Part shown: positions 33,987-41,145 of the stretch, in pieces
How positions within the stretch are numbered: the first letter of the stretch is position 1
Layout: each line of letters opens with the position of its first letter
Assembly (NCBI RefSeq): GCF_004365355.1
Contig: NZ_SODP01000004.1
Location: 404,266 to 468,265 of the forward strand
Source: Kribbella pratensis
GTDB taxonomy: Bacteria; Actinomycetota; Actinomycetes; Propionibacteriales; Kribbellaceae
Length of the DNA: 64,000 nt
Reading direction: 5' to 3'
The notes under the pieces: generated by a model
Databases searched by the model: none
Told to the model about the DNA's origin: nothing
What the model saw: only the letters and a program-made list of their open reading frames with translations
Position numbers and translations under genes: made by a program

Positions 33987-35414
33987 TTAGAGGATGTCAC
34001 CCGGCGTGTAGGCGGCCGCCTCCGGGTAGCGCTTCGCGAGATCGTCGATCTTCGCGACGACCGCCCCGACCTGGGCGACGGCCGCACCGGTGAACGTCAA
34101 CGGCTCGCCGACGATGCCGACGATCTGCTCCTCGGTAAGCCCGAGTCGCCCGTCCACACCGAGCCGGTGGAACAGGTCGTTCCCGGCCAGGCCCTTGCGG
34201 AGGTCGAGCGCGGTCGCGACCGCGTGCTCCTTGATCACCTCGTGCGCGGTCTCCCGGCCGACGCCGTTCTTCACGGCGGCCATCAGCACCTTGGTCGTGG
34301 TCAGGAACGGCAGGTACCGCTCGAGCTCACGCGCCACGACCGCCGGATACACCCCGAACTCGTCGAGGACGGTCAGGAACGTCTCGAACAGTCCGTCCAG
34401 CGCGAAGAACGCGTCCGGCAGCGCAACCCGTCGTACAACGGAACAGAAGACGTCGCCCTCGTTCCACTGGTTGCCGGCCAGCTCGCCGGCCATCGACGCG
34501 TATCCGCGGAGGATGACCGCGAGACCGTTGACCCGCTCACAGGACCGGGTGTTCATCTTGTGCGGCATCGCGGAGGAACCGACCTGGCCCTCCTTGAAGC
34601 CCTCGGTCACCAGCTCGTGCCCGGCCATCAGCCGGATCGTCGTCGCGAGGCTCGACGGCCCGGCGGCCAGTTGCACCAGCGCGGAGACGACCTCGTAGTC
34701 GAGCGACCGCGGGTAGACCTGGCCGACGCTGGTCAGCGTGTGGCTGAAGCCGAGGTGCTGCGCGATCGTGCTTTCGAGCGTGGCGAGCTTCGTCTCGTCA
34801 CCGCCGAACAGGTCGAGCATGTCCTGCGACGTACCCACCGGGCCCTTGATGCCGCGCAGCGGATACCGCTCGATGAGCTCCTCGATCCGCGCGATCGCGA
34901 CCAGCAGCTCATCCGCGGCCGATGCGAACCGCTTGCCCAGCGTGGTCGCCTGGGCGGCGACGTTGTGGGAACGACCGGTCATCACCAGCGCCGCGTGCTC
35001 GGCCGCCTTTTGACCGAGCTGTACGGCGGTTGCCACCGCGCGGTCCCGGACCAGCTCGAGACCGGCGCGGATCTGGAGTTGCTCGACGTTCTCGGTCAGG
35101 TCACGACTCGTCATCCCCTTGTGGATGTGTTCGTGCCCGGCGAGCGCGCTGAACTCCTCGATCCGCGCCTTCACGTCGTGCCGCGTGACCCGCTCCCGGG
35201 CCGCGATCGACGCCAGGTCGACCTGGTCGATCACCCGCTCGTAGTCCTCGACGACCCCGTCCGGAACCTCGACCCCGAGCTCCTTCTGGGCCTTCAGCAC
35301 CGCCACCCAGAGCTTCCGCTCGAGCACGATCTTGTGCTCCGGTGACCACAGCTCCGCCATCGACAGACTGGCGTAGCGCGCGGCGAGAACATTGGGGATC
35401 AGGGGCTTGGTCAC
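33987..35414 (-). CDS. purB: Adenylosuccinate lyase (PurB)
   Basis: 475 residues from GTG 35414, giving MTKPLIPNVLAARYAS as in relatives (ATG 35423 is the alternative). It catalyses two beta-eliminations of fumarate: SAICAR to AICAR and adenylosuccinate to AMP. The fumarase-superfamily signature is present as GSSAMPHKMNTRSCERV, with TSRDLTENVE and GRSHNVAAQATTLGKR. Length is normal. Two small membrane proteins follow within a few bases. Confidence 0.96.
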   Translation of the reverse strand: MTKPLIPNVLAARYASLSMAELWSPEHKIVLERKLWVAVLKAQKELGVEVPDGVVEDYERVIDQVDLASIAARERVTRHDVKARIEEFSALAGHEHIHKGMTSRDLTENVEQLQIRAGLELVRDRAVATAVQLGQKAAEHAALVMTGRSHNVAAQATTLGKRFASAADELLVAIARIEELIERYPLRGIKGPVGTSQDMLDLFGGDETKLATLESTIAQHLGFSHTLTSVGQVYPRSLDYEVVSALVQLAAGPSSLATTIRLMAGHELVTEGFKEGQVGSSAMPHKMNTRSCERVNGLAVILRGYASMAGELAGNQWNEGDVFCSVVRRVALPDAFFALDGLFETFLTVLDEFGVYPAVVARELERYLPFLTTTKVLMAAVKNGVGRETAHEVIKEHAVATALDLRKGLAGNDLFHRLGVDGRLGLTEEQIVGIVGEPLTFTGAAVAQVGAVVAKIDDLAKRYPEAAAYTPGDIL

Positions 35415-35438
35415 GAGCCCCATTCTCCCAGACGGCGA

Positions 35439-36053
35439 CTACTTGACGGTCACCAGACCACAGAGCTTGGCGCCGGACAGCGTGCACAGCTGGTAGGAAC
35501 CGGCCGCGAGCCCCTTCGGCAGCGCCAGCGTGTATGGTCCGGCGCTGGTGTACTGCGGGATCGCGATCCCCGACTCACCCGGGATCACCTTCATCGAGTA
35601 CGGCGTGGAGGCGTCGCCTGGCACCTTGGCAACGAGCGTGTACAGCGGCACGTCCGGCTTGGCCGCCGACGCGAGGTTGAAGGTCACGTTGCGGACCTGC
35701 TTGTCCGGGAACGAGGCGACGACCTGGCCACCGGCGACGAGCGCCTTCGCCGAGGTCAGCGTCAGCGGGCCCGCCTTCACGACGGGCGCCGGGTTCGGCT
35801 GCTCGGACACCTGCGGCGGGGCGACCAGGTTGGTCGGGACGGGGCTGTCGGCCACCGGCGCGTTGTGCGCCGGCCGCAGCGTCGGGACGACCGCGACGGC
35901 GCCGACCACGACGGCCGCGCCGAGCACGGTCAGGCCGGCGGTCAGGCGGCGCTTGCGGGAACGGGCCGCGGTCAGGACGGAGTCGAAGTCACCGGCGGAC
36001 TCGGCGGCCTTGCGGTCCGCCAGGGCCTGCAGGTCCTCTTGCAGATCAGGCAT
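35439..36053 (-). CDS. Membrane protein partnering a SigE-type sigma factor (possible anti-sigma)
   Basis: 204 residues from ATG 36053, with GAGGAG at 36063-36068. The N-terminal 38 residues are cytoplasmic and charged, one membrane helix follows (about 39-62), then a 130-residue external domain with a Cys pair near the end (CTLSGAKLCG). No HxxxCxxC zinc motif is present, so if it is an anti-sigma factor it is not of the ZAS class. Its start lies inside the sigma gene (8-bp overlap), which is typical for sigma/regulator pairs. Confidence 0.65.
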   Translation of the reverse strand: MPDLQEDLQALADRKAAESAGDFDSVLTAARSRKRRLTAGLTVLGAAVVVGAVAVVPTLRPAHNAPVADSPVPTNLVAPPQVSEQPNPAPVVKAGPLTLTSAKALVAGGQVVASFPDKQVRNVTFNLASAAKPDVPLYTLVAKVPGDASTPYSMKVIPGESGIAIPQYTSAGPYTLALPKGLAAGSYQLCTLSGAKLCGLVTVK

Positions 36054-36534
36054 GGTCGTCACTCCTCAACAGCAATGAATCGGACAGGGCGTCCCGGGCG
36101 CGGGACAGGCGCGACTTGACCGTGCCTTCCGCGATCCCGAGCGTGTCCGCCACCTGAGCCACGCTCAGGTCACAGACGTAATGGAGGACGACGACCTGCC
36201 GGGTCGGCATCGGCAGGCCGGCTAGAGCCTGCTCGAGATCACCGGCGTACCTGTCGGCGGGGTCCGGGACGTGTTCGGCCGGCAGCCGGTGGAACAGTTG
36301 CGTGAACCGGTTGCCGTCACGGTGCCGGTTCGCGGCCAGCCGCACGGCGACCAGGCGCACCCAGGCCTCCGGTGATTCGTACCGCGAGACCTTCTGCCAC
36401 CGGGGCACCAGCCGGACGAACGCCTCCTGGACGATGTCTTCCGCCTCGGCTCGCGACCCGGTCAGCAGCGAGATCACGCCGACCAGCCGTGGCTGGTGCG
36501 CGCGGTAGAACTCCCGCAGCCCCTCCGTCTCCAT
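36046..36534 (-). CDS. SigE-family RNA polymerase sigma factor
   Basis: 162 residues from ATG 36534. Region 2 (about 5-75) contains EAEDIVQEAFVRLVPRW and VRLVAVRLAANRHRD; region 4 (about 95-155) contains LPMPTRQVVVLHYVCDLSVAQVADTLGIAEGTVKSRLSRAR. Small ECF-like sigma factors of this group are very common in actinobacteria. The overlapping downstream gene encodes a single-pass membrane protein, its likely controller. Confidence 0.9.
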   Translation of the reverse strand: METEGLREFYRAHQPRLVGVISLLTGSRAEAEDIVQEAFVRLVPRWQKVSRYESPEAWVRLVAVRLAANRHRDGNRFTQLFHRLPAEHVPDPADRYAGDLEQALAGLPMPTRQVVVLHYVCDLSVAQVADTLGIAEGTVKSRLSRARDALSDSLLLRSDDHA

Positions 36535-36607
36535 GCCCACTAACACCCCCGACCCCTTGATCCGGTTCCATCGGATCGCTGACCCTATCGAAGCTCACTC
36601 TGAGTAC

Positions 36608-36859
36608 ATGGACAAGCTATCGACGTACGAGGTCGCCTGGCTGGTCGGCGGCGCGGAGCGAGCCGCACTGGTCACCTTCGTGGCGCTGGCCGCGGACGGG
36701 CGGCTGGAGATCGCTTACAAGCGGCAGCGGGTAAAGGTGGCCCGCACGGAGTCGACGTACCCGGTCGAGGCCGCCGCCCTTGCCCTGGTCCCGGACAGCG
36801 GGCTCGGCGTGACCGAGTTCTCCATCGGGCCGTCTTCTGGCACCTGGACCGCCGGGTAG
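36608..36859 (+). CDS. TIGR04222-like short protein
   Basis: 83 residues from ATG 36608. The segment STYEVAWLVGGAERAALVTFVALAADGRLEI (residues 4-34, quoted pieces only) resembles the N-terminal domain of TIGR04222 membrane proteins, which are normally over 200 residues and have membrane helices; none are here. It may be a stand-alone domain or a truncated gene. It converges on purD with a 1-bp gap. Confidence 0.5.
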   Translation: MDKLSTYEVAWLVGGAERAALVTFVALAADGRLEIAYKRQRVKVARTESTYPVEAAALALVPDSGLGVTEFSIGPSSGTWTAG

Positions 36860-36860
36860 G

Positions 36861-38138
36861 TCAGACGGTGATTTCGCCGCGCTCGGCCTTGAGGGCGATG
36901 TCGGTGCGGTGCTGGGAACCCTTGATACGGATCTGGCCGACGCCGGCGTACGCGCGTTGGCGGGCCTCGGCGAGGTCCTTGCCGACGGCGCTGACCGCCA
37001 GTACGCGGCCTCCGGCCGTGACGAGCTCGTCGTCCTCGAGCGCCGTACCGGCGTGGAAGACGCGTACGTCGTCGCTCTCGGCCTGCTCGACGCCGGCGAT
37101 CGGGTCGCCCTTGCGCGGGCTGGACGGGTACTTCTTCGCGGCGACGACGACCGCCACCGACGCGGCGTCGCGCCAGCTCAACTCGCCCTGGTCCGCGAGC
37201 TTGCCGGTGGCGGCAGCGAGCAGGAGACCGCCGAGCGGCGTCTTCAGCATCGGCAGGAGCGCCTGCGTCTCCGGGTCACCGAAGCGGCAGTTGAACTCGA
37301 TCACACGGACACCACGTGACGTCAGCGCGAGACCGGCGTACAGGAGACCGCTGAACGGCGTACCGCGATGGCGGAGCTCGTCGATCGTCGGCTGCAGGAC
37401 CTTCTCGGTGATCTCGGCCACCAGGTCGTCAGGTGCCCACGGCAACGGTGTGTACGCGCCCATGCCGCCGGTGTTGGGACCCTCGTCGTTGTCGCCGAGG
37501 CGCTTGAAGTCCTGCGCGGGCTGCATCGGCAACACCGTGGTGCCGTCGGTGATCGCGAACAGCGAGACCTCGGGCCCATCCAGGAACTCCTCGATCAGCA
37601 CCTGCCCGCACTGGGCCGCGTGGGCGAGCGCCTCCTCGCGGTCCGACGTGACCACAACGCCCTTGCCCGCCGCGAGCCCGTCATCCTTCACGACGTACGG
37701 CGGCCCGAACGCGTCGATCGCGGTCGCGGCCTCCTCAGGCGTCGTGCACACGTACGCGCGCCCGGTCGGCACGCTCGCCGCAGCCATCACGTCCTTCGCG
37801 AACGCCTTCGAGCCCTCGATCTGCGCCGCCTCGCGGGACGGACCGAACACCGCGATGCCTGCGTCCCGCAGCGGGTCGGCCAAGCCGGCCACCAGCGGCG
37901 CCTCCGGACCGACGACGACCAGGTCGGCGTCCAGCTCCTGCGCCAGCGCCAGGACTGCGTCGTGGTCCTCGATATCCACCGACCGGCAAACGATCGTTTG
38001 CCCGTCGTGCGCAGGACGCAACGTGGCGATCCCAGGGTTACCCGGCGCCGCCACCACCTGCTCGACCTCGGGGTCCTGGGTCAACGCCCAGGCCAGTGCA
38101 TGCTCACGACCGCCGGACCCGATCACCAAAACCTTCAC
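36861..38138 (-). CDS. purD: Phosphoribosylamine-glycine ligase (PurD)
   Basis: 425 residues from GTG 38138. GAR synthetase joins phosphoribosylamine and glycine with ATP (step 2 of IMP synthesis). The start MKVLVIGSGGREHALAW, the ATP-grasp loop DDGLAAGKGVVV, and the metal-binding VIEFNCRFGDPETQ are diagnostic. Length is normal. A TAGGCT -10 ends 8 nt before the GTG. Confidence 0.96.
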   Translation of the reverse strand: MKVLVIGSGGREHALAWALTQDPEVEQVVAAPGNPGIATLRPAHDGQTIVCRSVDIEDHDAVLALAQELDADLVVVGPEAPLVAGLADPLRDAGIAVFGPSREAAQIEGSKAFAKDVMAAASVPTGRAYVCTTPEEAATAIDAFGPPYVVKDDGLAAGKGVVVTSDREEALAHAAQCGQVLIEEFLDGPEVSLFAITDGTTVLPMQPAQDFKRLGDNDEGPNTGGMGAYTPLPWAPDDLVAEITEKVLQPTIDELRHRGTPFSGLLYAGLALTSRGVRVIEFNCRFGDPETQALLPMLKTPLGGLLLAAATGKLADQGELSWRDAASVAVVVAAKKYPSSPRKGDPIAGVEQAESDDVRVFHAGTALEDDELVTAGGRVLAVSAVGKDLAEARQRAYAGVGQIRIKGSQHRTDIALKAERGEITV

Positions 38139-38146
38139 GGGCGCTC

Positions 38147-38152
38147 AGCCTA
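38147..38152 (-). promoter_or_regulatory. -10 hexamer TAGGCT for leaderless purD
   Basis: TAGGCT on the minus strand is followed by 8 nt and GTG 38138; no ribosome site is present. Confidence 0.4.
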
Positions 38153-38196
38153 GCGTGCTCCGACTGCGGTCCGCGTCGTCCTGTCCGGCTGTCTCA

Positions 38197-38922
38197 TCAG
38201 TAATGCCAGTAGTAGCGGCCGTCGGCGTTCCAGGTGAGGGGGACGGTGGTGCGGTTGGTGAAAGCCATGCCCAGGCCGCGGGCCAGTTCGACCGTGCGGG
38301 TCAGCTGCAGGGAGTACGGGTGATGGTTGTCGTCCCACCACTGTTCGTACTGGGTTATGCAGGTCTGGGAGCTGTAGTACGGGTTGGTGCAGGGGTGGGG
38401 CGGGAGCCACTTCTGTAAGTGGCGGAAGTTGACGGTGGTCGATCCGTTGGGCGGCTTGATGGTGCCCGTGGCGTCCAGGCAGTAGCCGGTGGTGGGGATG
38501 GTCCATCGGACGTAGTGCTGGCGGCCGCCGTTCGACGGGAGGGGCTGCATGTTGTTGCAGTTCGCGTCGCCGATGGTTTCGCTGGTGACGCGTTGGACCT
38601 GGGTCAGTGGGCGGCCGGCGCCGTCGCTGTAGCCGTCGAGGAGGACCCAGTCGCCGTCGTGGATGAAGTGTTCGGCGGATTTCGGCGGCCAGGCGGTCGG
38701 GTCGCCCCAGGAGATGTCGGACTCGGTGGCGCTCAGCGGGGTCCAGGCCCATTGCCCGGCAGCGGTCCCGCCCGCGAAGTACTGACCAGCCGACTTCTCG
38801 AACATCAGCGAGTACTGCGCATAGGTCTCCGTCGCGGCGTCAGAGCTCCGTGGATCAGCCGCCGCGACCGCCGTCGTCAGTACCGCGGACAGGCCGATCA
38901 CCAGAGCGAGCGTCTTGATCAC
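38197..38922 (-). CDS. Secreted protein of unknown function with four cysteines
   Basis: 241 residues from GTG 38922. A signal peptide (MIKTLALVIGLSAVLTTAVA) ends around residue 22. The mature part is Trp- and Tyr-rich and has exactly four Cys (ANCNN, GYCLD, HPCTN, TCITQ), suggesting two disulfides. No family recognised. A TAAAGT hexamer ends 8 nt before the GTG, predicting a leaderless transcript; a TTG at 38931 is a poorer start. Confidence 0.65.
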   Translation of the reverse strand: MIKTLALVIGLSAVLTTAVAAADPRSSDAATETYAQYSLMFEKSAGQYFAGGTAAGQWAWTPLSATESDISWGDPTAWPPKSAEHFIHDGDWVLLDGYSDGAGRPLTQVQRVTSETIGDANCNNMQPLPSNGGRQHYVRWTIPTTGYCLDATGTIKPPNGSTTVNFRHLQKWLPPHPCTNPYYSSQTCITQYEQWWDDNHHPYSLQLTRTVELARGLGMAFTNRTTVPLTWNADGRYYWHY

Positions 38923-38930
38923 GGACGGCA

Positions 38931-38936
38931 ACTTTA
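38931..38936 (-). promoter_or_regulatory. -10 hexamer for leaderless secreted-protein gene
   Basis: TAAAGT on the minus strand, then 8 nt, then GTG 38922. Confidence 0.4.
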
Positions 38937-38986
38937 GTGCCGATCGGGTTCCGGTTGAGTTCCTGTTCCGTGCAACCGGAGCGGTC

Positions 38987-38992
38987 TAGGCT
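38987..38992 (+). promoter_or_regulatory. -10 hexamer TAGGCT upstream of the hydrolase
   Basis: TAGGCT lies 33 bp before ATG 39026, which has its own GAGGAG ribosome site at 39015-39020. This fits a leadered transcript. Confidence 0.35.
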
Positions 38993-39025
38993 CTCGATCA
39001 CGAGACCGACCGCAGAGGAGCTGTG

Positions 39026-39886
39026 ATGCCAGAGCCTGTGACCCAGACGCTCGACGTGCCCGGAGCCACGCTGACGTACGACGTTCGCGGCGACCTCGCG
39101 AACCGCCCGGTGCTGCTGATGATCGGCTCACCGATGGGCGCCAGCGGATTCCCGACCCTGGCCTCGCACTTCGCCGATCGCACCGTCGTCACGTACGACC
39201 CTCGCGGCGTCGAGCGGAGCGTCCGCACCGGTGAGATCACCGAACTGTCCCCCGACGACCACGCCGCGGACCTCGCAGCGCTCATCGAGCACCTCGACGT
39301 CGGCCCGGTCGACATCTTCGCCAGCAGCGGCGGCGCGGTGAACGCGCTGGCCCTGACCGCGAAGCGTCCCGACCTCATCAACACCCTGGTCGCCCACGAG
39401 CCGCCACTGGCCGCGATCCTCCCCGACAGCGAGGCGGCTCTGGCCGCGGTCGCCGACATGTACGCGACGTACCAGCGAGACGGCATGGGCGCCGGCATGG
39501 CGAAGTTCATCGCCTTCGTCGGGTACGACGGCGAGGTCCCCGCCGACTACACGCAGCAGCCCGCGCCGGACCCGGCCATGTTCGGCCTCCCCACCGAGGA
39601 CGACGGCTCCCGCAACGACGCCCTCCTCGGCCAGAACCTTCGCGGCTGTACGTCGTACCGGCCCGACTTCGACGCCCTGGCCAAGGCGAAGGAGCGGATC
39701 GTGATCGGTGTCGGTGAGGAGTCGGCGAACCAGATGGCCGCCCGCGGCGGGAAGGCAGTTTCCGAGAAGCTGGGGCTGGACCCCGTCGTGTTCCCGAGCG
39801 GCCACGGCGGCTTCCTCGGCAATGAGTACGGTCAGCCGGGCAAGCCGGAGGAGTTCGCCACCACGTTGCGCCAGGTCCTCGGCTGA
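39026..39886 (+). CDS. Alpha/beta hydrolase
   Basis: 286 residues from ATG 39026, with GAGGAG 5 bp upstream (GTG 39023 is adjacent). The fold is shown by YDVRGDLANRPVLLMIG, TYDPRGVERS, the nucleophile elbow FASSGGAVNALAL (Ser about residue 99, small residues in place of the first Gly), and the catalytic His in PSGHGGFLGNEYGQPG. Substrate not readable; relatives are annotated as esterases or haloalkane-dehalogenase-like enzymes. Followed by a cluster of three hairpins. Confidence 0.85.
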   Translation: MPEPVTQTLDVPGATLTYDVRGDLANRPVLLMIGSPMGASGFPTLASHFADRTVVTYDPRGVERSVRTGEITELSPDDHAADLAALIEHLDVGPVDIFASSGGAVNALALTAKRPDLINTLVAHEPPLAAILPDSEAALAAVADMYATYQRDGMGAGMAKFIAFVGYDGEVPADYTQQPAPDPAMFGLPTEDDGSRNDALLGQNLRGCTSYRPDFDALAKAKERIVIGVGEESANQMAARGGKAVSEKLGLDPVVFPSGHGGFLGNEYGQPGKPEEFATTLRQVLG

Positions 39887-39900
39887 TCGCGCCCAGAGGC

Positions 39901-39979
39901 CACAACCGGTCCCGACCGGGTGACCGGTTGTGTCCGGCGTTCCGCTAACAGCGGAACGGAGCTGACCTGGAGGGTCCAG
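39901..39979. terminator. Three tandem stem-loops between hydrolase and FKBP gene
   Basis: Hairpin 1: CACAACCGGT (39901-39910) with ACCGGTTGTG (39923-39932), 10-bp arms. Hairpin 2: CGTTCCGC (39938-39945) with GCGGAACG (39951-39958), loop TAACA. Hairpin 3: CTGGA (39967-39971) with TCCAG (39975-39979). The first probably ends the hydrolase transcript 15 bp after its stop. The other two may shape the FKBP leader. Confidence 0.5.
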
Positions 39980-40017
39980 CACTCGACGCCGCCGCGGGAT
40001 CTGCTTAGCTGGAAGGT

Positions 40018-40389
40018 ATGACTGAGAAGCCAGAGATCGACTTTCCGGACGGGCCGCCCCCGGCGGATCTCGAGATCACCGACATCACCGTTGGCGACGG
40101 CGACGAGGCGAAGGCCGGTTCGCGGGTCAACGTGCACTACGTGGGCGTGGCCCACTCGACCGGCGAGGAGTTCGACGCGTCGTACAACCGGGGCGCCCCG
40201 CTGGCGTTCCAGCTCGGCGTCGGCCAGGTCATCCAGGGCTGGGACACCGGCGTCCAGGGCATGAAGGTCGGCGGCCGCCGCAAGCTGGTCATCCCGCCGC
40301 ACCTGGGCTACGGCGACCGCGGCGCCGGCAACGCGATCAAGCCGGGCGAGACCCTGATCTTCGTCGTTGACCTCGTCAGCGTCAGCTGA
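40018..40389 (+). CDS. FKBP-type peptidyl-prolyl cis-trans isomerase
   Basis: 123 residues from ATG 40018. A single cytoplasmic FKBP domain: VNVHYVGVAHSTGEEFDASYNRG, the pocket residues in FQLGVGQVIQGWDTGVQGMKVGGRRKLVIPP and LGYGDRGAGNAIKPGETLIFVVDLVSV are all typical. Catalyses proline isomerisation during folding. A GGAAGG lies 1 nt before the ATG, too close to be ideal. Followed by a textbook terminator. Confidence 0.95.
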   Translation: MTEKPEIDFPDGPPPADLEITDITVGDGDEAKAGSRVNVHYVGVAHSTGEEFDASYNRGAPLAFQLGVGQVIQGWDTGVQGMKVGGRRKLVIPPHLGYGDRGAGNAIKPGETLIFVVDLVSVS

Positions 40390-40406
40390 AACCAACGCTG
40401 TCCGGG

Positions 40407-40445
40407 ACCCCCGCGACTCCGTCACAATGACGGAGGCGCGGGGGT
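40407..40445 (+). terminator. Rho-independent terminator after the FKBP gene
   Basis: ACCCCCGCG (40407-40415) pairs with CGCGGGGGT (40437-40445) and CTCCGTCA (40417-40424) with TGACGGAG (40428-40435), one A/G mismatch and a CAA loop, followed by TTCTTCG. It begins 18 bp after the stop codon. Confidence 0.9.
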
Positions 40446-40500
40446 TCTTCGCGTAGTTGTACTCATCCGCCTCGCCCAGCGGCCCGATTGACTGGGAGGC

Positions 40501-41145
40501 ATGACGACGATGGCTGTGACCACGGTTCCCGGCACGCGGGCCAACTGGCTGCGGTACGCCGCCCTGGCCGCGAAGGTACTGCTCTTCGCATTGTTGCTCT
40601 CGGCACTGATCTGGCCGGACCTGAGCGGGATCAAGGGCAAGGCATCGACCGCGCGCCTGGTCGTGTACCCGATCGGCGCGATGGTGCTTCCGCTGTGGTG
40701 GTGGGCCTACGGGCGCACCCGCAGCAAACTCCACAGCACGTTCCCATGGCATGCGGACCTGTTGATGACGCTGCCGTGGTTGATCGACCTGATCGGCAAC
40801 CGGCTCAACCTGTTCGACACCGTCGACTGGTGGGACGACGCGATGCACTTCGTCCTCTGGGGCTTCCTCACCGCGGGTGTTCTGCTGGCCTTCGCACCCC
40901 GCGACCTGTCCCGAGGGCTCACCGCCTTCGTGGCGCTGGGCTTCGGCGCCACGGCTGCGGTCGTGTGGGAACTGGGCGAGTACGTCGCGTTCGTTCGCAA
41001 CTCGCCCGAACTACAGACGGCCTACACCGACACCCTCGGCGACCTCGCCCTCGGCACGATGGGCGCACTGCTCGCCGGACTGATCGTCTATCAGGTCCGC
41101 ATCAGTCCGACGGGCGATGAAGGGCGTCGACCAGCTGTGAGGTGA
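40501..41145 (+). CDS. Integral membrane protein (DUF2238/YjdF-like)
   Basis: 214 residues with about six helices. The segments DTVDWWDDAMHFVLWGFL (about residues 100-117), AVVWELGEYVAF and TDTLGDLALGTMGALLAG match the acidic pattern of YjdF/DUF2238 proteins. No enzymatic function is established for this group. ATG 40501 has GGGAGG 1 nt upstream; ATG 40510 is better spaced. The last 44 bp overlap the convergent helicase gene. Confidence 0.75.
   Translation: MTTMAVTTVPGTRANWLRYAALAAKVLLFALLLSALIWPDLSGIKGKASTARLVVYPIGAMVLPLWWWAYGRTRSKLHSTFPWHADLLMTLPWLIDLIGNRLNLFDTVDWWDDAMHFVLWGFLTAGVLLAFAPRDLSRGLTAFVALGFGATAAVVWELGEYVAFVRNSPELQTAYTDTLGDLALGTMGALLAGLIVYQVRISPTGDEGRRPAVR

Noticed and set aside
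33465..35345. Plus-strand open frame of about 626 codons opposite purB and the membrane genes
   Set aside because: Antisense to purB with shadow composition.
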